A stretch of 35,827 nt of DNA, from positions 1 through 35,827 of the forward strand of contig JAQUVY010000014.1 in the NCBI GenBank assembly GCA_028693155.1. The letters run 5' to 3'. Shown here piece by piece: positions 23,507 to 30,633 of this stretch; positions within the stretch are counted from its first letter, which is position 1, and each line of letters starts with the position of its first letter. Position numbers and translations under genes: made by a program. The stretch is from Eubacteriales bacterium. GTDB taxonomy: Bacteria; Bacillota; Clostridia; Christensenellales; UMGS416. The notes under the pieces are model-generated. The model worked only from the letters and a program-made list of their open reading frames with translations. It did not search any database and had not been told where the DNA came from.

Positions 23507-24055
23507 TTATTTTGCGTCATTTTCCGCCGGGATGATCTCCGCCGATAAAACCTCTATGGTGTTGCTTTCGTTGATAAAGAGCTTGAGCACGCGCGTCTCC
23601 AGCACATCCACTTCCCAGCTTCGGCCGTATTGCAGCGTAAGCTCCACATTTCCCGCCTGCTTGAAGGTGCCTTCAAAGCTGGCCACCCAGGTGCCGCCCG
23701 CGCCGACCACGCCTTCCCCGGCGTCGTCCTGTGTGTATTCGGCTTTATCCAGAACCAGAGCGTTCGTATCCGAAATGTGGTAGCTCCATTCATACCCGGT
23801 GCTGGGGTTGGCCGGCAAGCTGACGGTCAAAACGCTCTCCTCCCCGTTCAGCACCGCCCACTCGCCTTCCGGCTGCTGCGTGGGCGCATCGGTAGGCGCG
23901 TCGCTGGGCTGCGCGGTAGGCGCGTCACCGGGCTGTGCGGTGGGCGCGTTGCTGGGCTGCGCGGTGGGCGCGGCCGCCGGCGCGGCGCAGCCCGCAAACC
24001 CGATCAGCGCCGCCATCACCAGCGGCAAGCCTACTGTCAAAAAACATTTTTTCAC
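23507..24055 (-). CDS. Chagasin-family (I42) cysteine-protease-inhibitor-like lipoprotein
   Basis: A 182-aa secreted lipoprotein. The signal segment ends at the lipobox FAGC (Cys about 22), then a Pro/Thr/Ala/Gln-rich linker made of imperfect repeats (APTAQPSN, APTAQPGD, APTAQPSD), encoded by repetitive DNA at about 23877-23978. The globular part has the inhibitor loops of chagasin-like proteins: NPSTGYEW (BC loop NPTTGxxW), GAGGTW (DE loop GxGG) and GRSWE in place of the RPW loop. The family blocks papain-like proteases; the surface anchor suggests protection against host or competitor proteases. GTG at 24055 is the start, with GGGGAGG seven bases upstream. Confidence 0.85.
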   Translation of the reverse strand: MKKCFLTVGLPLVMAALIGFAGCAAPAAAPTAQPSNAPTAQPGDAPTAQPSDAPTDAPTQQPEGEWAVLNGEESVLTVSLPANPSTGYEWSYHISDTNALVLDKAEYTQDDAGEGVVGAGGTWVASFEGTFKQAGNVELTLQYGRSWEVDVLETRVLKLFINESNTIEVLSAEIIPAENDAK

Positions 24056-24114
24056 TTCAATACCTCCCCATACTCGCAAAAGAGAACACCCTCAGGTGAT
24101 CGTTCTATGGATGT

Positions 24115-24144
24115 AGAATATCATGTACAGGCTTTTCCTGTCAA
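24115..24144 (-). promoter_or_regulatory. Promoter of the chagasin-like gene
   Basis: Consensus -35 TTGACA (24144-24139), an 18-base spacer, and -10 TATTCT (24120-24115), giving a leader of about 55 bases. The rest of the gap back to pyk (24145-24267) shows no T-tract terminator and no convincing gene. Confidence 0.75.
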
Positions 24145-24267
24145 AGCCCTTGCCTCTTACAACCACAAACCCATTGCGCAAACCGGCACCGTTCAGCCGC
24201 CTGGCTTACCGCGCAGCAGCGCATCCGCTCGGGCGTTTCCGGGTACAGATCTCCTTCCCCCGCAGCT

Positions 24268-26040
24268 TCATTTTGCCTTTTCTTCCTCGGCGGCCGGGCA
24301 GCCCGCGCTGGCCACCACGCCCCGCATGGCATCCACCTGCACCACCGCACCGGAGTGCAGCACGCAGGTGGCGTTGGCCACGCCGATGAGCACCGGTAGC
24401 CCCAGCGCCATGCCGGTGATGGCGGCATGGGAATTCAAGCCCGCTTCTTCGGCGACAATGGCCTGCGCCTGGCGCAGCAGAGGCATCATGGCGTTGGTCG
24501 TGTGATGCACCACCAGAATGTCTCCGGCGTGAAACGTCTGCGCCACCTCTTCCTCCGTTTGGCACACGCACAGTCTGCCGCATACGCCACCCTCGCCCAC
24601 GCCCACGCCCGAGGCCAAAATATGCCCCGCCACGTGAACCTTGAGCATGTTGGTCGTGCCGGACATTCCCAGCGGGATGCCGGCGGTGACCACCACCAGC
24701 TCTCCGCTTTTGAGGTATCCGGCCGCCTCGGCGCTGTCCACCGCGTGCTCAAAGAGCGCGTCGGTCTCGGTGCGCTCCTGTATGATGAGCGGCCGCACAC
24801 CCCAGGACATGTTGAGCTGGCGGCAAACATGCGCCGATGTGCTGCACCCGATGATGTCGCAGCCCGGGCGATATTTGGAGATCATGCGGGCGGTCTTGCC
24901 CGACTTGGTCACCGTTACAATGGCGGCGGCTCCCAGATCATGCGCCGTGGTGCAGGTGGCGTGAGAGATGGCGTTGGTCACGTCGGTGGAATCGTCCATC
25001 TGGCGGGCGTAAAATGCCTTGCGGTAATCCATGGCCTGCTCGGCGCGGGTGGCGATGCGAACCATGGTGCGCAGCGCTTCCACCGGGTATTTCCCGGCGG
25101 CTGTCTCGCCCGAAAGCATGATGGCGCTGGTTCCGTCGTAAATGGCGTTGGCCACATCCGCCGCCTCGGCGCGGGTGGGGCGGGGGTTGTTCATCATGGA
25201 GTCCAGCATCTGGGTAGCGGTGATGACCTGCTTGCCCTGCATATAGGCCTTGCGGATCATCATTTTCTGCATGACGGGCACATCCTCCAGCGGAATCTCC
25301 ACGCCCATATCGCCCCGCGCCACCATGATGCCGTCGGCCACGCGCAGGATCTCGTCGATGTTGCGCACGCCGTCGGCGTTTTCGATCTTGGCGATGATGT
25401 TGATGGTGTTGCAGTCGTATTCATCCAGCAGGCGCCGCAGCTCCAGAATGTCCTCGGCGCTGCGGGTAAAGGAGGCGGCGATGAAGTCAAAGCCCGTGTG
25501 AATGCCAAAAATAATGTCATCCCGGTCTCGCTTGCTGATAAAGGGCATGGACAGTCGCGTGCCCGGCACGTTGATGCCCTTGCTGTTTGAGACCACGCCG
25601 GTATTTTTGACCTTGCAGACGATGTCCGTGTCGGTCACATCGCTCACCGTCATCTCCACCAGACCGTCGTCAATGAGCACCGTGGCGCCGGGACGGATGT
25701 CTCGGGGCAGGTCGGCGTAGGTGATGGAGGCGATGGACGCATCGCCTGGCACATCCCGGGTGGTCAGCACAAAGGTCGCGCCCTTTTCCAGCGTCACCTT
25801 ACCCGCAGCAAATTTGCCCAGGCGAATTTCCGGCCCGCGCGTATCCAATATGGTGGCCACATACAGTCCCATCTCCCGGCGCATCCGCGAAACCGTCTCA
25901 AATCGCTTTTGGTGCGCGCTGTGCTCCTGATGGGAAAAATTAAACCGGGCGCCGTCCATTCCCGAGAGCATCAGCTCCCGCAGCACCGCCTCGTCGTCGG
26001 TGGCCGGCCCCAGTGTGCAAATTACTTTTGTCTTTCTCAT
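24268..26040 (-). CDS. pyk: Pyruvate kinase with C-terminal PEP-utilizer domain
   Basis: It catalyses the last ATP-forming step of glycolysis (PEP to pyruvate) in the cytosol. At 590 aa it is about 115 residues longer than the E. coli enzyme. The catalytic barrel has RFNFSH near residue 33, the DTRGPEIR block, IIAKIENADG, the metal/PEP site VARGDMGVEIP and the ATQMLDSM signature, followed by the allosteric domain (VTKSGKTAR). The extra C-terminal domain resembles the PPDK/PEP-synthase mobile domain, including LNSHAAITGMALGLPVL, a form seen in Bacillus and Clostridia whose role is unclear. ATG at 26040 with AGAGG upstream. Confidence 0.96.
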   Translation of the reverse strand: MRKTKVICTLGPATDDEAVLRELMLSGMDGARFNFSHQEHSAHQKRFETVSRMRREMGLYVATILDTRGPEIRLGKFAAGKVTLEKGATFVLTTRDVPGDASIASITYADLPRDIRPGATVLIDDGLVEMTVSDVTDTDIVCKVKNTGVVSNSKGINVPGTRLSMPFISKRDRDDIIFGIHTGFDFIAASFTRSAEDILELRRLLDEYDCNTINIIAKIENADGVRNIDEILRVADGIMVARGDMGVEIPLEDVPVMQKMMIRKAYMQGKQVITATQMLDSMMNNPRPTRAEAADVANAIYDGTSAIMLSGETAAGKYPVEALRTMVRIATRAEQAMDYRKAFYARQMDDSTDVTNAISHATCTTAHDLGAAAIVTVTKSGKTARMISKYRPGCDIIGCSTSAHVCRQLNMSWGVRPLIIQERTETDALFEHAVDSAEAAGYLKSGELVVVTAGIPLGMSGTTNMLKVHVAGHILASGVGVGEGGVCGRLCVCQTEEEVAQTFHAGDILVVHHTTNAMMPLLRQAQAIVAEEAGLNSHAAITGMALGLPVLIGVANATCVLHSGAVVQVDAMRGVVASAGCPAAEEEKAK

Positions 26041-26084
26041 TATTCCCTCTCCCGTTGGCAGTTTGAGCCTTTCAGCCCGAATTT

Positions 26085-26113
26085 ACTGTAGCACACCGCA
26101 ATGGGGGTTACAA
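26085..26113 (-). promoter_or_regulatory. Promoter of pyk
   Basis: -35 TTGTAA (26113-26108), a 17-base spacer, and -10 TACAGT (26090-26085). No CGGGAC repeats of the kind found before cggR are seen here. Confidence 0.65.
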
Positions 26114-26161
26114 GACGAACGGCGGTTAAGATTTTGTCAAAAAATGCCGCAATGCGCAAAG

Positions 26162-26193
26162 AAAAAAGACCCGGTGCTTTACCGCATCGGATC
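26162..26193 (-). terminator. Terminator of the radical SAM gene
   Basis: Arms 26184-26193 and 26168-26177 form a 10-base stem with one mismatch and one G-U pair and a six-base loop. On the minus strand it is followed by TTTTTT. It lies 25 bases after the stop of the biotin-synthase-like gene. Confidence 0.75.
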
Positions 26194-26217
26194 CTTTTAT
26201 TTGCCGGCTGTAAATCC

Positions 26218-27177
26218 TTACAGCTCGTAATGCGCGTCCAGCAGCATGCGCCGCACCGCCTCCACCGAAAAGCCCCGGCCGCTCTCGGTGCTGAGCTCCA
26301 CATCGCGCGGGTTGGCGCCCAGTTCGGCGTACAGTTGGTTGACGCCCGCCAGCAAAGCCATGCCCTGGGGCTCATGGATGTTCATCGACCGCTTGGGATC
26401 TGTAACCAGCCGCGTCACGGCCGCGATCTTTGTCATTTCCAGCTGCGTCATTTTGCCCGTGCCGGCAAAGGGGGTGCCCGGCACGGGGGTGCGCGCCATG
26501 ACGGCCATCACGTCCACATCATAGTCCCGTGCGCGCAGCATTTCATCCACAAGCTGTTCCTGCGTGTGTTCGGGTCCGATGGGTTCCACGCAGTAATACA
26601 GCTCCAGCCCTGCGCCGCGAATGGCATCCAGCGTGGCGATGCGCCGGGTGGGGGCCAACGCGGTGTCCTTGCCCTCGCCCAGGCGTACAATGTGGTACAC
26701 AGCGGCAAAGCCCGCCTTCTTCAGTTCTTCAGCGTAAGCCGGGCCAAAGTCGCCGATGTTGGCCACCAGATTCGTGCGCTGCGGCAGAACATCGCGCACC
26801 TGCCGCCCCAGCTCAAGGAACTTGTCCTGGGGATAGTCGGCGGTGGTCATCAAAAACAGCGCGTCAATTGCGCCGCAGTCCATGCTGCGAACCTGCGCCA
26901 GCACCTCTTCGGGTGATTTTTCATAGGTGCCTGCGGCAGCAAACGTGTCTCTGGCCAGCGAGCAAAACGTGCAGTTGCCCGAGCAGGGCGCCGCATTGAT
27001 GCCAATCTGGGCAAAGATGTATCCCCGGTTGCAAAACGCCTCCCGGCTGCGGGCGTTGGCCGTGGCCAGCAAGGCGTAAAACTCCTGCGATTTTACGTCG
27101 ATGGCCAGCAGCACCAATGCGTCCCGGCGAGAAAGCCTCTGCGCCTGCGAAGCGCGCGCCAGTATTTCTTCTATCAT
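26218..27177 (-). CDS. Biotin-synthase-like radical SAM protein
   Basis: A 319-aa radical SAM enzyme of the BioB-like group. The cluster ligands are C65, C69 and C72 (APCSGNCTFCSLAR, CX3CX2C). A TIM-barrel core is followed by a C-terminal region (RSMNIHEPQGMALLAGVNQLYAELGANPRD) like the BATS segment of BioB, HydE and PylB relatives. True BioB usually has CxxxCxYCxQ and several more Cys/Asn ligands for a second cluster that I do not see, so biotin synthesis is doubtful, and no bio, hyd or pyl genes are nearby. ATG at 27177 with GGGGAGG seven bases upstream. Confidence 0.8.
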   Translation of the reverse strand: MIEEILARASQAQRLSRRDALVLLAIDVKSQEFYALLATANARSREAFCNRGYIFAQIGINAAPCSGNCTFCSLARDTFAAAGTYEKSPEEVLAQVRSMDCGAIDALFLMTTADYPQDKFLELGRQVRDVLPQRTNLVANIGDFGPAYAEELKKAGFAAVYHIVRLGEGKDTALAPTRRIATLDAIRGAGLELYYCVEPIGPEHTQEQLVDEMLRARDYDVDVMAVMARTPVPGTPFAGTGKMTQLEMTKIAAVTRLVTDPKRSMNIHEPQGMALLAGVNQLYAELGANPRDVELSTESGRGFSVEAVRRMLLDAHYEL

Positions 27178-27231
27178 AAACAGCCTCCCCGTTTTTCTTT
27201 TTTTTGATCTTAACCCATCCTCCCGCTTCTT

Positions 27232-27261
27232 TCTATAAAAATACTGCACCCTGCAGGACAA
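27232..27261 (-). promoter_or_regulatory. Candidate promoter of the radical SAM gene
   Basis: -35 TTGTCC (27261-27256), an 18-base spacer, and -10 TATAGA (27237-27232). The whole gap 27178-27439 is AT-rich. It also carries a plus-strand TATAAT (27382-27387) for the next gene, with a small inverted repeat CGTGT/ACACG (27354-27358 and 27365-27369) where its -35 should be. Confidence 0.45.
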
Positions 27262-27439
27262 ATTTGTGATATTACATTTCCGAAAATATACTATTTCCCT
27301 ATTAATTTTACTTTTTATCCGATTTACAATTATTTTCACAAAACAAACACATTCGTGTCACCTAACACGCGAACTCTTGGATATAATATTAAATAAATTA
27401 ATTAACGCGGCCTGCCGCATGATATAGGAGGAAATGAAG

Positions 27440-27775
27440 ATGTTTGGAAAACCCACAAAAGAAAAGTTGCTTGCCATGGGTGCCAAGGGAAAGTTGGAAA
27501 AACTGCGTCCCTTTTTGGAAAATAAGGATATTTCCGTCCGCACCGCCGCAGCGGAAGCCATTGGCCTGATCAACACCGACGAAAGCTCCAACGCCCTTAT
27601 TTTGGCGCTGCGCGACACCACGGAAGAAATGCAGATCGCCGTGGTTAAGGCTTTGGGCAACAGCAGCTATCAGCCCGCTGAGGAGCAGCTGCGTCAGCTG
27701 TTCAAGCGCACCTCCAGCGAAACGCTGAAGGAACTGTGCCTAGAGGCCATCAAATCCATCGAAAGCCACCAATAA
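27440..27775 (+). CDS. Small HEAT-repeat protein
   Basis: A 111-aa soluble helical protein. Two to three HEAT/PBS-lyase-type repeats are visible: LRPFLENKDISVRTAAAEAIGLI, ALILALRDTTEEMQIAVVKALGNS and LRQLFKRTSSETLKELCLEAIKSI, each with the A/V-R-x-x-A-x-x-A-L-G pattern. Such modules usually bind other proteins; no catalytic residues are seen and the partner is unknown. The ATG at 27440 is preferred over one six bases earlier because AGGAGG is then eight bases away. Single-gene unit ended by terminators. Confidence 0.75.
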   Translation: MFGKPTKEKLLAMGAKGKLEKLRPFLENKDISVRTAAAEAIGLINTDESSNALILALRDTTEEMQIAVVKALGNSSYQPAEEQLRQLFKRTSSETLKELCLEAIKSIESHQ

Positions 27776-27787
27776 ACAGCAAAAATC

Positions 27788-27806
27788 GAGCGCCCGGCGC
27801 TCTTTT
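27788..27806 (+). terminator. Terminator of the HEAT-repeat gene
   Basis: Stem GAGCGC/GCGCTC (27788-27793 and 27797-27802) with a three-base loop, followed by TTTT, 13 bases after the stop. Confidence 0.65.
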
Positions 27807-27826
27807 CCCCCTTTGGGATATGATAA

Positions 27827-27858
27827 GGGCATCCTCGCTTTTATAAGCGGGGATGCCC
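27827..27858. terminator. Long stem-loop between convergent genes
   Basis: A 14-bp stem with one G-U pair (27827-27840 and 27845-27858) and loop TTAT lies between the HEAT-repeat gene (+) and the rluD-like gene (-). CTTTT follows on the plus strand. It probably acts as a second terminator for either direction. Confidence 0.6.
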
Positions 27859-27929
27859 CTTTTCAGTTCTGCGCCCGCCCCGCAGCACACAGCGCTGTGT
27901 GTTTGGGCATCGGCCTTATAAACAGTCCC

Positions 27930-28877
27930 TTATTCTTCCTCGGGCTGACTGTCCTGATTTCCCCGGCGGGCGCGCAGCGCCGTCAGCACGGCCTGAAAAT
28001 CCGCCGACAGCGGCGCGTGAAAGCACATATGCTCACCGGTGACCGGATGAACCAGCTCCAGCGCAGCGGCGTGGAGCAGCTGACCTTCCAGGTTGAATTT
28101 CTGCTTTTTATACCCATATACCGGGTCACCCACCACCGGATGCCCCAGGTATTTCATATGCACGCGGATCTGATGGGTTCGCCCCGTTTCCAGGCGGCAC
28201 TCCACCAGGGTATATTCCCCAAACCGCTCCAACACCCGATAGCGCGTGGCGGCATTTCGCCCGCCCTCCACGATGGCCATGCGCTTGCGCTCTTTGGGAT
28301 CCCGCCCGATGGGCTGATCCACCCTGCCCTCGTCCTGCGTCAGGTTGCCCTGCACCAGCGCCAGATACACGCGCCCCGCGGTTTTTTCCTTGATCTGCCC
28401 GGCCAGACTCAGGTGCGCGGCGTCGTTTTTCGCCACCACAAGCAGCCCGGTCGTATCCTTGTCGATGCGGTGAACGATACCAGGCTTGATCTCTCCGTTG
28501 ATGCCGGAAAGATCGGTACACCGAGCCAGCAGCGCGTTGACCAGCGTGCCAGTCTCATTGCCCGCCGCCGGATGCACCACCAGGCCGCGGGGCTTGTTGA
28601 TGACGATGATGTCCGCGTCCTCATAAACCACATTTAGCGGGATTTCCTCGGGCTGAGCGCGCACCAGTTTAGGTTCGGGCAGTGTCAGCGCAACCTCGTC
28701 CCCTTCGCGCAGCAAATAAGAAACCTTTGCTTCCCTGCCGTTGACGGTGAGGTTGCCCTGGGCGCACAGGGTTTTTACGCGGGAACGGGTGACCTGCCCG
28801 CACTGCGCCGCCAGCCAACTGTCCAGCCGAGCGCCGGCCGCCGCCGCGTCAGCGCGGAAGGTGAGAGTCTGTTCCAT
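27930..28877 (-). CDS. RluA-family pseudouridine synthase (RluD-like)
   Basis: It isomerises specific uridines in rRNA or tRNA. The 315-aa protein has an N-terminal S4 RNA-binding domain (about 15-75) and the catalytic domain with nucleophile Asp139 in HRIDKDTTG; INKPRGLVVHPA (94-105) and the later ETGRTHQIRVH are standard blocks. The S4 domain and the pairing with lspA match the RluD branch, as in B. subtilis lspA-ylyB. Its start overlaps the end of lspA by 29 bases. The SD is modest (AAGG at eight bases). Confidence 0.93.
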   Translation of the reverse strand: MEQTLTFRADAAAAGARLDSWLAAQCGQVTRSRVKTLCAQGNLTVNGREAKVSYLLREGDEVALTLPEPKLVRAQPEEIPLNVVYEDADIIVINKPRGLVVHPAAGNETGTLVNALLARCTDLSGINGEIKPGIVHRIDKDTTGLLVVAKNDAAHLSLAGQIKEKTAGRVYLALVQGNLTQDEGRVDQPIGRDPKERKRMAIVEGGRNAATRYRVLERFGEYTLVECRLETGRTHQIRVHMKYLGHPVVGDPVYGYKKQKFNLEGQLLHAAALELVHPVTGEHMCFHAPLSADFQAVLTALRARRGNQDSQPEEE

Positions 28878-29343
28878 CGTTCAAACCTTTTTTCTTCTTG
28901 TCGTGAAAAAACAGGATATACACCGCCAGCAGCGCGGCCCCCACGTTCAGGCAGGCGTCGGCCAGGTTGAAAATGGCGAAGTTGATGATCTTCACATACA
29001 CATAGTCGATTACGTATGAAAAGCGCAGGCGATCGATCAGGTTGCCGATATTGCCGCCCAGGATCAGCGCCAGCGCGATCATGCCGGTTTTTCCGATCTT
29101 TTTATAGTAGCGCAGCGCCACCCACACGATGCCCACCGCTGCCACGGCAGCAATGGCAATGAGCAGCCACTGCGCCCCGGAAAGCATGCTGAAGGCCGCG
29201 CCGGTATTCTCCGCATAGGTCAGGTGCAGCACACCCTCCCACACGGGAATGTCGCCCACGGGCTTCAGGCAGGTCACCACCCAATATTTGACGGCCTGAT
29301 CGCTGATGAGCACCAGCGCGGCCACGATCCAAAACAACAGCAT
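28849..29343 (-). CDS. lspA: Lipoprotein signal peptidase (signal peptidase II)
   Basis: A membrane aspartic protease that cleaves diacylglyceryl-prolipoproteins, which would include the two lipoproteins in this window. The 164-aa length is standard with four membrane segments. Conserved blocks are the NTGAAFS loop (46-52), GNIGNLIDRLRFSYVIDYV with catalytic Asp113, and FNLADACLNVG with Asp129. The frame is open 40 codons upstream, but the ATG at 29343 has GGAGG five bases before it and gives the normal N-terminus. Co-transcribed with the rluD-like gene. Confidence 0.96.
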   Translation of the reverse strand: MLLFWIVAALVLISDQAVKYWVVTCLKPVGDIPVWEGVLHLTYAENTGAAFSMLSGAQWLLIAIAAVAAVGIVWVALRYYKKIGKTGMIALALILGGNIGNLIDRLRFSYVIDYVYVKIINFAIFNLADACLNVGAALLAVYILFFHDKKKKGLNDGTDSHLPR

Positions 29344-29373
29344 ACATTCCTCCACGGATAACGTTATTTTGTT

Positions 29374-29401
29374 ATTGTACCATATTTTCTCCCCGCCACA
29401 A
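29374..29401 (-). promoter_or_regulatory. Promoter of lspA
   Basis: -35 TTGTGG (29401-29396), a 16-base spacer, and -10 TACAAT (29379-29374). A perfect 10-base palindrome ATAACGTTAT (29358-29367) lies at about the transcription start. Confidence 0.65.
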
Positions 29402-29427
29402 AGCCCTCCCCTGCGAGAAAACAAGGG

Positions 29428-29457
29428 TTGTATTTTTGCGTGGAGAAAGTTTATAAT
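29428..29457 (+). promoter_or_regulatory. Promoter of corA and its leader
   Basis: -35 TTGTAT (29428-29433), an 18-base spacer, and a consensus -10 TATAAT (29452-29457). It implies a leader of about 140 bases before corA. Confidence 0.7.
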
Positions 29458-29500
29458 AAACATGGATTTTATTGTTGCATTTTGAAAGGAGGCAGGCGTT

Positions 29501-29593
29501 TTGGACGGCGACCCTGGAAGTAGAACCTACCCCAAACGAACCATGGGCGCGGCGCGCAAGGCGTCTGCTTTTTCGTGCCGCCCCGTAACTTAA
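29501..29593 (+). CDS. Candidate 30-aa leader peptide upstream of corA
   Basis: A 30-codon frame starting with TTG at 29501 has a good SD (GGAGG, eight bases upstream). It ends in a TAA whose last bases run into the corA SD (TAAGGAGG), so the genes would be coupled. The peptide begins MDGDPGSRTYPKRT and is Asp/Pro/Arg-rich. A GC-rich stem-loop (arms around GCGGCGCG and CGTGCCGC) lies within the frame. Leader peptides mgtL and corL regulate Mg2+ transporter genes in Salmonella; a similar role here is inference. It could also be chance open sequence. Confidence 0.4.
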   Translation: MDGDPGSRTYPKRTMGAARKASAFSCRPVT

Positions 29594-29603
29594 GGAGGCG
29601 ACT

Positions 29604-30536
29604 ATGATCGAATTTTACAAGTCTGCAGGCGATAAGCTGCAGGCTCTGCCCGAGTATGAGGAAGGCTGCTGGATCAACATGGTGGCTCCTCGGTCGGACG
29701 AGCTCATTTTTTGCGAAGAAGTGCTGGGCGTGCCCAAGGACTTTCTCAACGCTGCGCTGGATCTTGAGGAGCGCTCCCGCATTGAGAGCGAGGACGGCGT
29801 CACGCTCATCGTGGTGGACGTGCCGGTGGTGGAGATGGATGTAAAATCCTATATGTACAGCACCATCCCCTTTGCCATCATTCACACCCACGAATGCCTG
29901 ATCACCATGTGTCTGGAGGAGCTGCCTCTGGTCAGCGACTTTACCGATGGCCGCGTGCGCAACGTTTCCACCGACAAGCACACCCGCATGATCTTTCAGA
30001 TGCTGTATCGCAATTCCACGCGCTTCTTGATGTACCTTCGCCAAATTGACAAGGCCAGCGACCGCACGCACACCGAGCTGCAAAAGAGCTACCGCAACAA
30101 GGAACTGCTGCAAATGATGTCTCTGGAGAAGTCCCTGGTTTACTTTTCCACCTCGCTCAAAGGAAACGAAGTGGTGCTGGAAAAGCTGGTCAAGGTCAAC
30201 TACATCAAAAAGTTCCCCGAGGACACCGACCTCTTGGAGGACGTCATCGTGGAAAACCGACAGGCCATTGAAATGTGCTCCATCTATCGCGACATTCTGT
30301 CGGGCACGATGGACGCTTATGCGTCCCTGATCTCCAACAACCTGAACATCGTGATGAAATTTATGGCTGCCGTAACCATTGTTTTGGCCATCCCCACGTT
30401 GGTCACCTCCGCCTGGGGCGCCAACGTGACCGTTCCCTGGGAGAACAACCCCATGGGCTTTTGGTATATGCTGGGGCTGGCGCTGCTGGGCACCATTGTG
30501 GCTGTCATCTTTTTGTGGCGCAGAAAAATGTTTTAG
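29604..30536 (+). CDS. corA: CorA-family divalent cation transporter
   Basis: A 310-aa CorA/2-TM-GxN transporter, expected to form a membrane pentamer carrying Mg2+ or another divalent ion. It has a long cytoplasmic alpha/beta and helical domain (1-245) and two C-terminal membrane helices (about 250-270 and 287-305) with a basic tail RRKMF. The pore-mouth signature, GMN in most CorA proteins, is Gly272-Ala273-Asn274 (SAWGANV). GMN changes abolish or alter transport in studied CorA, so selectivity may differ here. GGAGG is five bases upstream of the ATG. Confidence 0.9.
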   Translation: MIEFYKSAGDKLQALPEYEEGCWINMVAPRSDELIFCEEVLGVPKDFLNAALDLEERSRIESEDGVTLIVVDVPVVEMDVKSYMYSTIPFAIIHTHECLITMCLEELPLVSDFTDGRVRNVSTDKHTRMIFQMLYRNSTRFLMYLRQIDKASDRTHTELQKSYRNKELLQMMSLEKSLVYFSTSLKGNEVVLEKLVKVNYIKKFPEDTDLLEDVIVENRQAIEMCSIYRDILSGTMDAYASLISNNLNIVMKFMAAVTIVLAIPTLVTSAWGANVTVPWENNPMGFWYMLGLALLGTIVAVIFLWRRKMF

Positions 30537-30575
30537 AATGTTAAGATTGTCGTATTTCGCATCAAAATCGTGCGG

Positions 30576-30604
30576 TTTACACCCACATGTGCGAATGCTA
30601 CAAT
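30576..30604 (+). promoter_or_regulatory. Promoter of the fucose-isomerase-like gene
   Basis: -35 TTTACA (30576-30581), a 17-base spacer, and -10 TACAAT (30599-30604). An inverted repeat TTCGCA (30556-30561) / TGCGAA (30590-30595) surrounds the -35, the right arm lying in the spacer; it could be a repressor site. Confidence 0.75.
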
Positions 30605-30633
30605 CAAAATAAATCAACGTGGAGGTGTAAATC

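Noticed and set aside
23877-23978. Tandem GC-rich repeats that might suggest a CRISPR or minisatellite
   Set aside because: They are in frame and encode the Pro/Thr/Ala/Gln linker of the chagasin-like lipoprotein; there are no spacers and the units are imperfect.
24176-24260. Short Cys-rich minus-strand frame (27 codons, MRCCAVSQ...) after pyk
   Set aside because: No SD at a usable distance and no known pattern; it overlaps the promoter of the chagasin-like gene, so it is probably chance.
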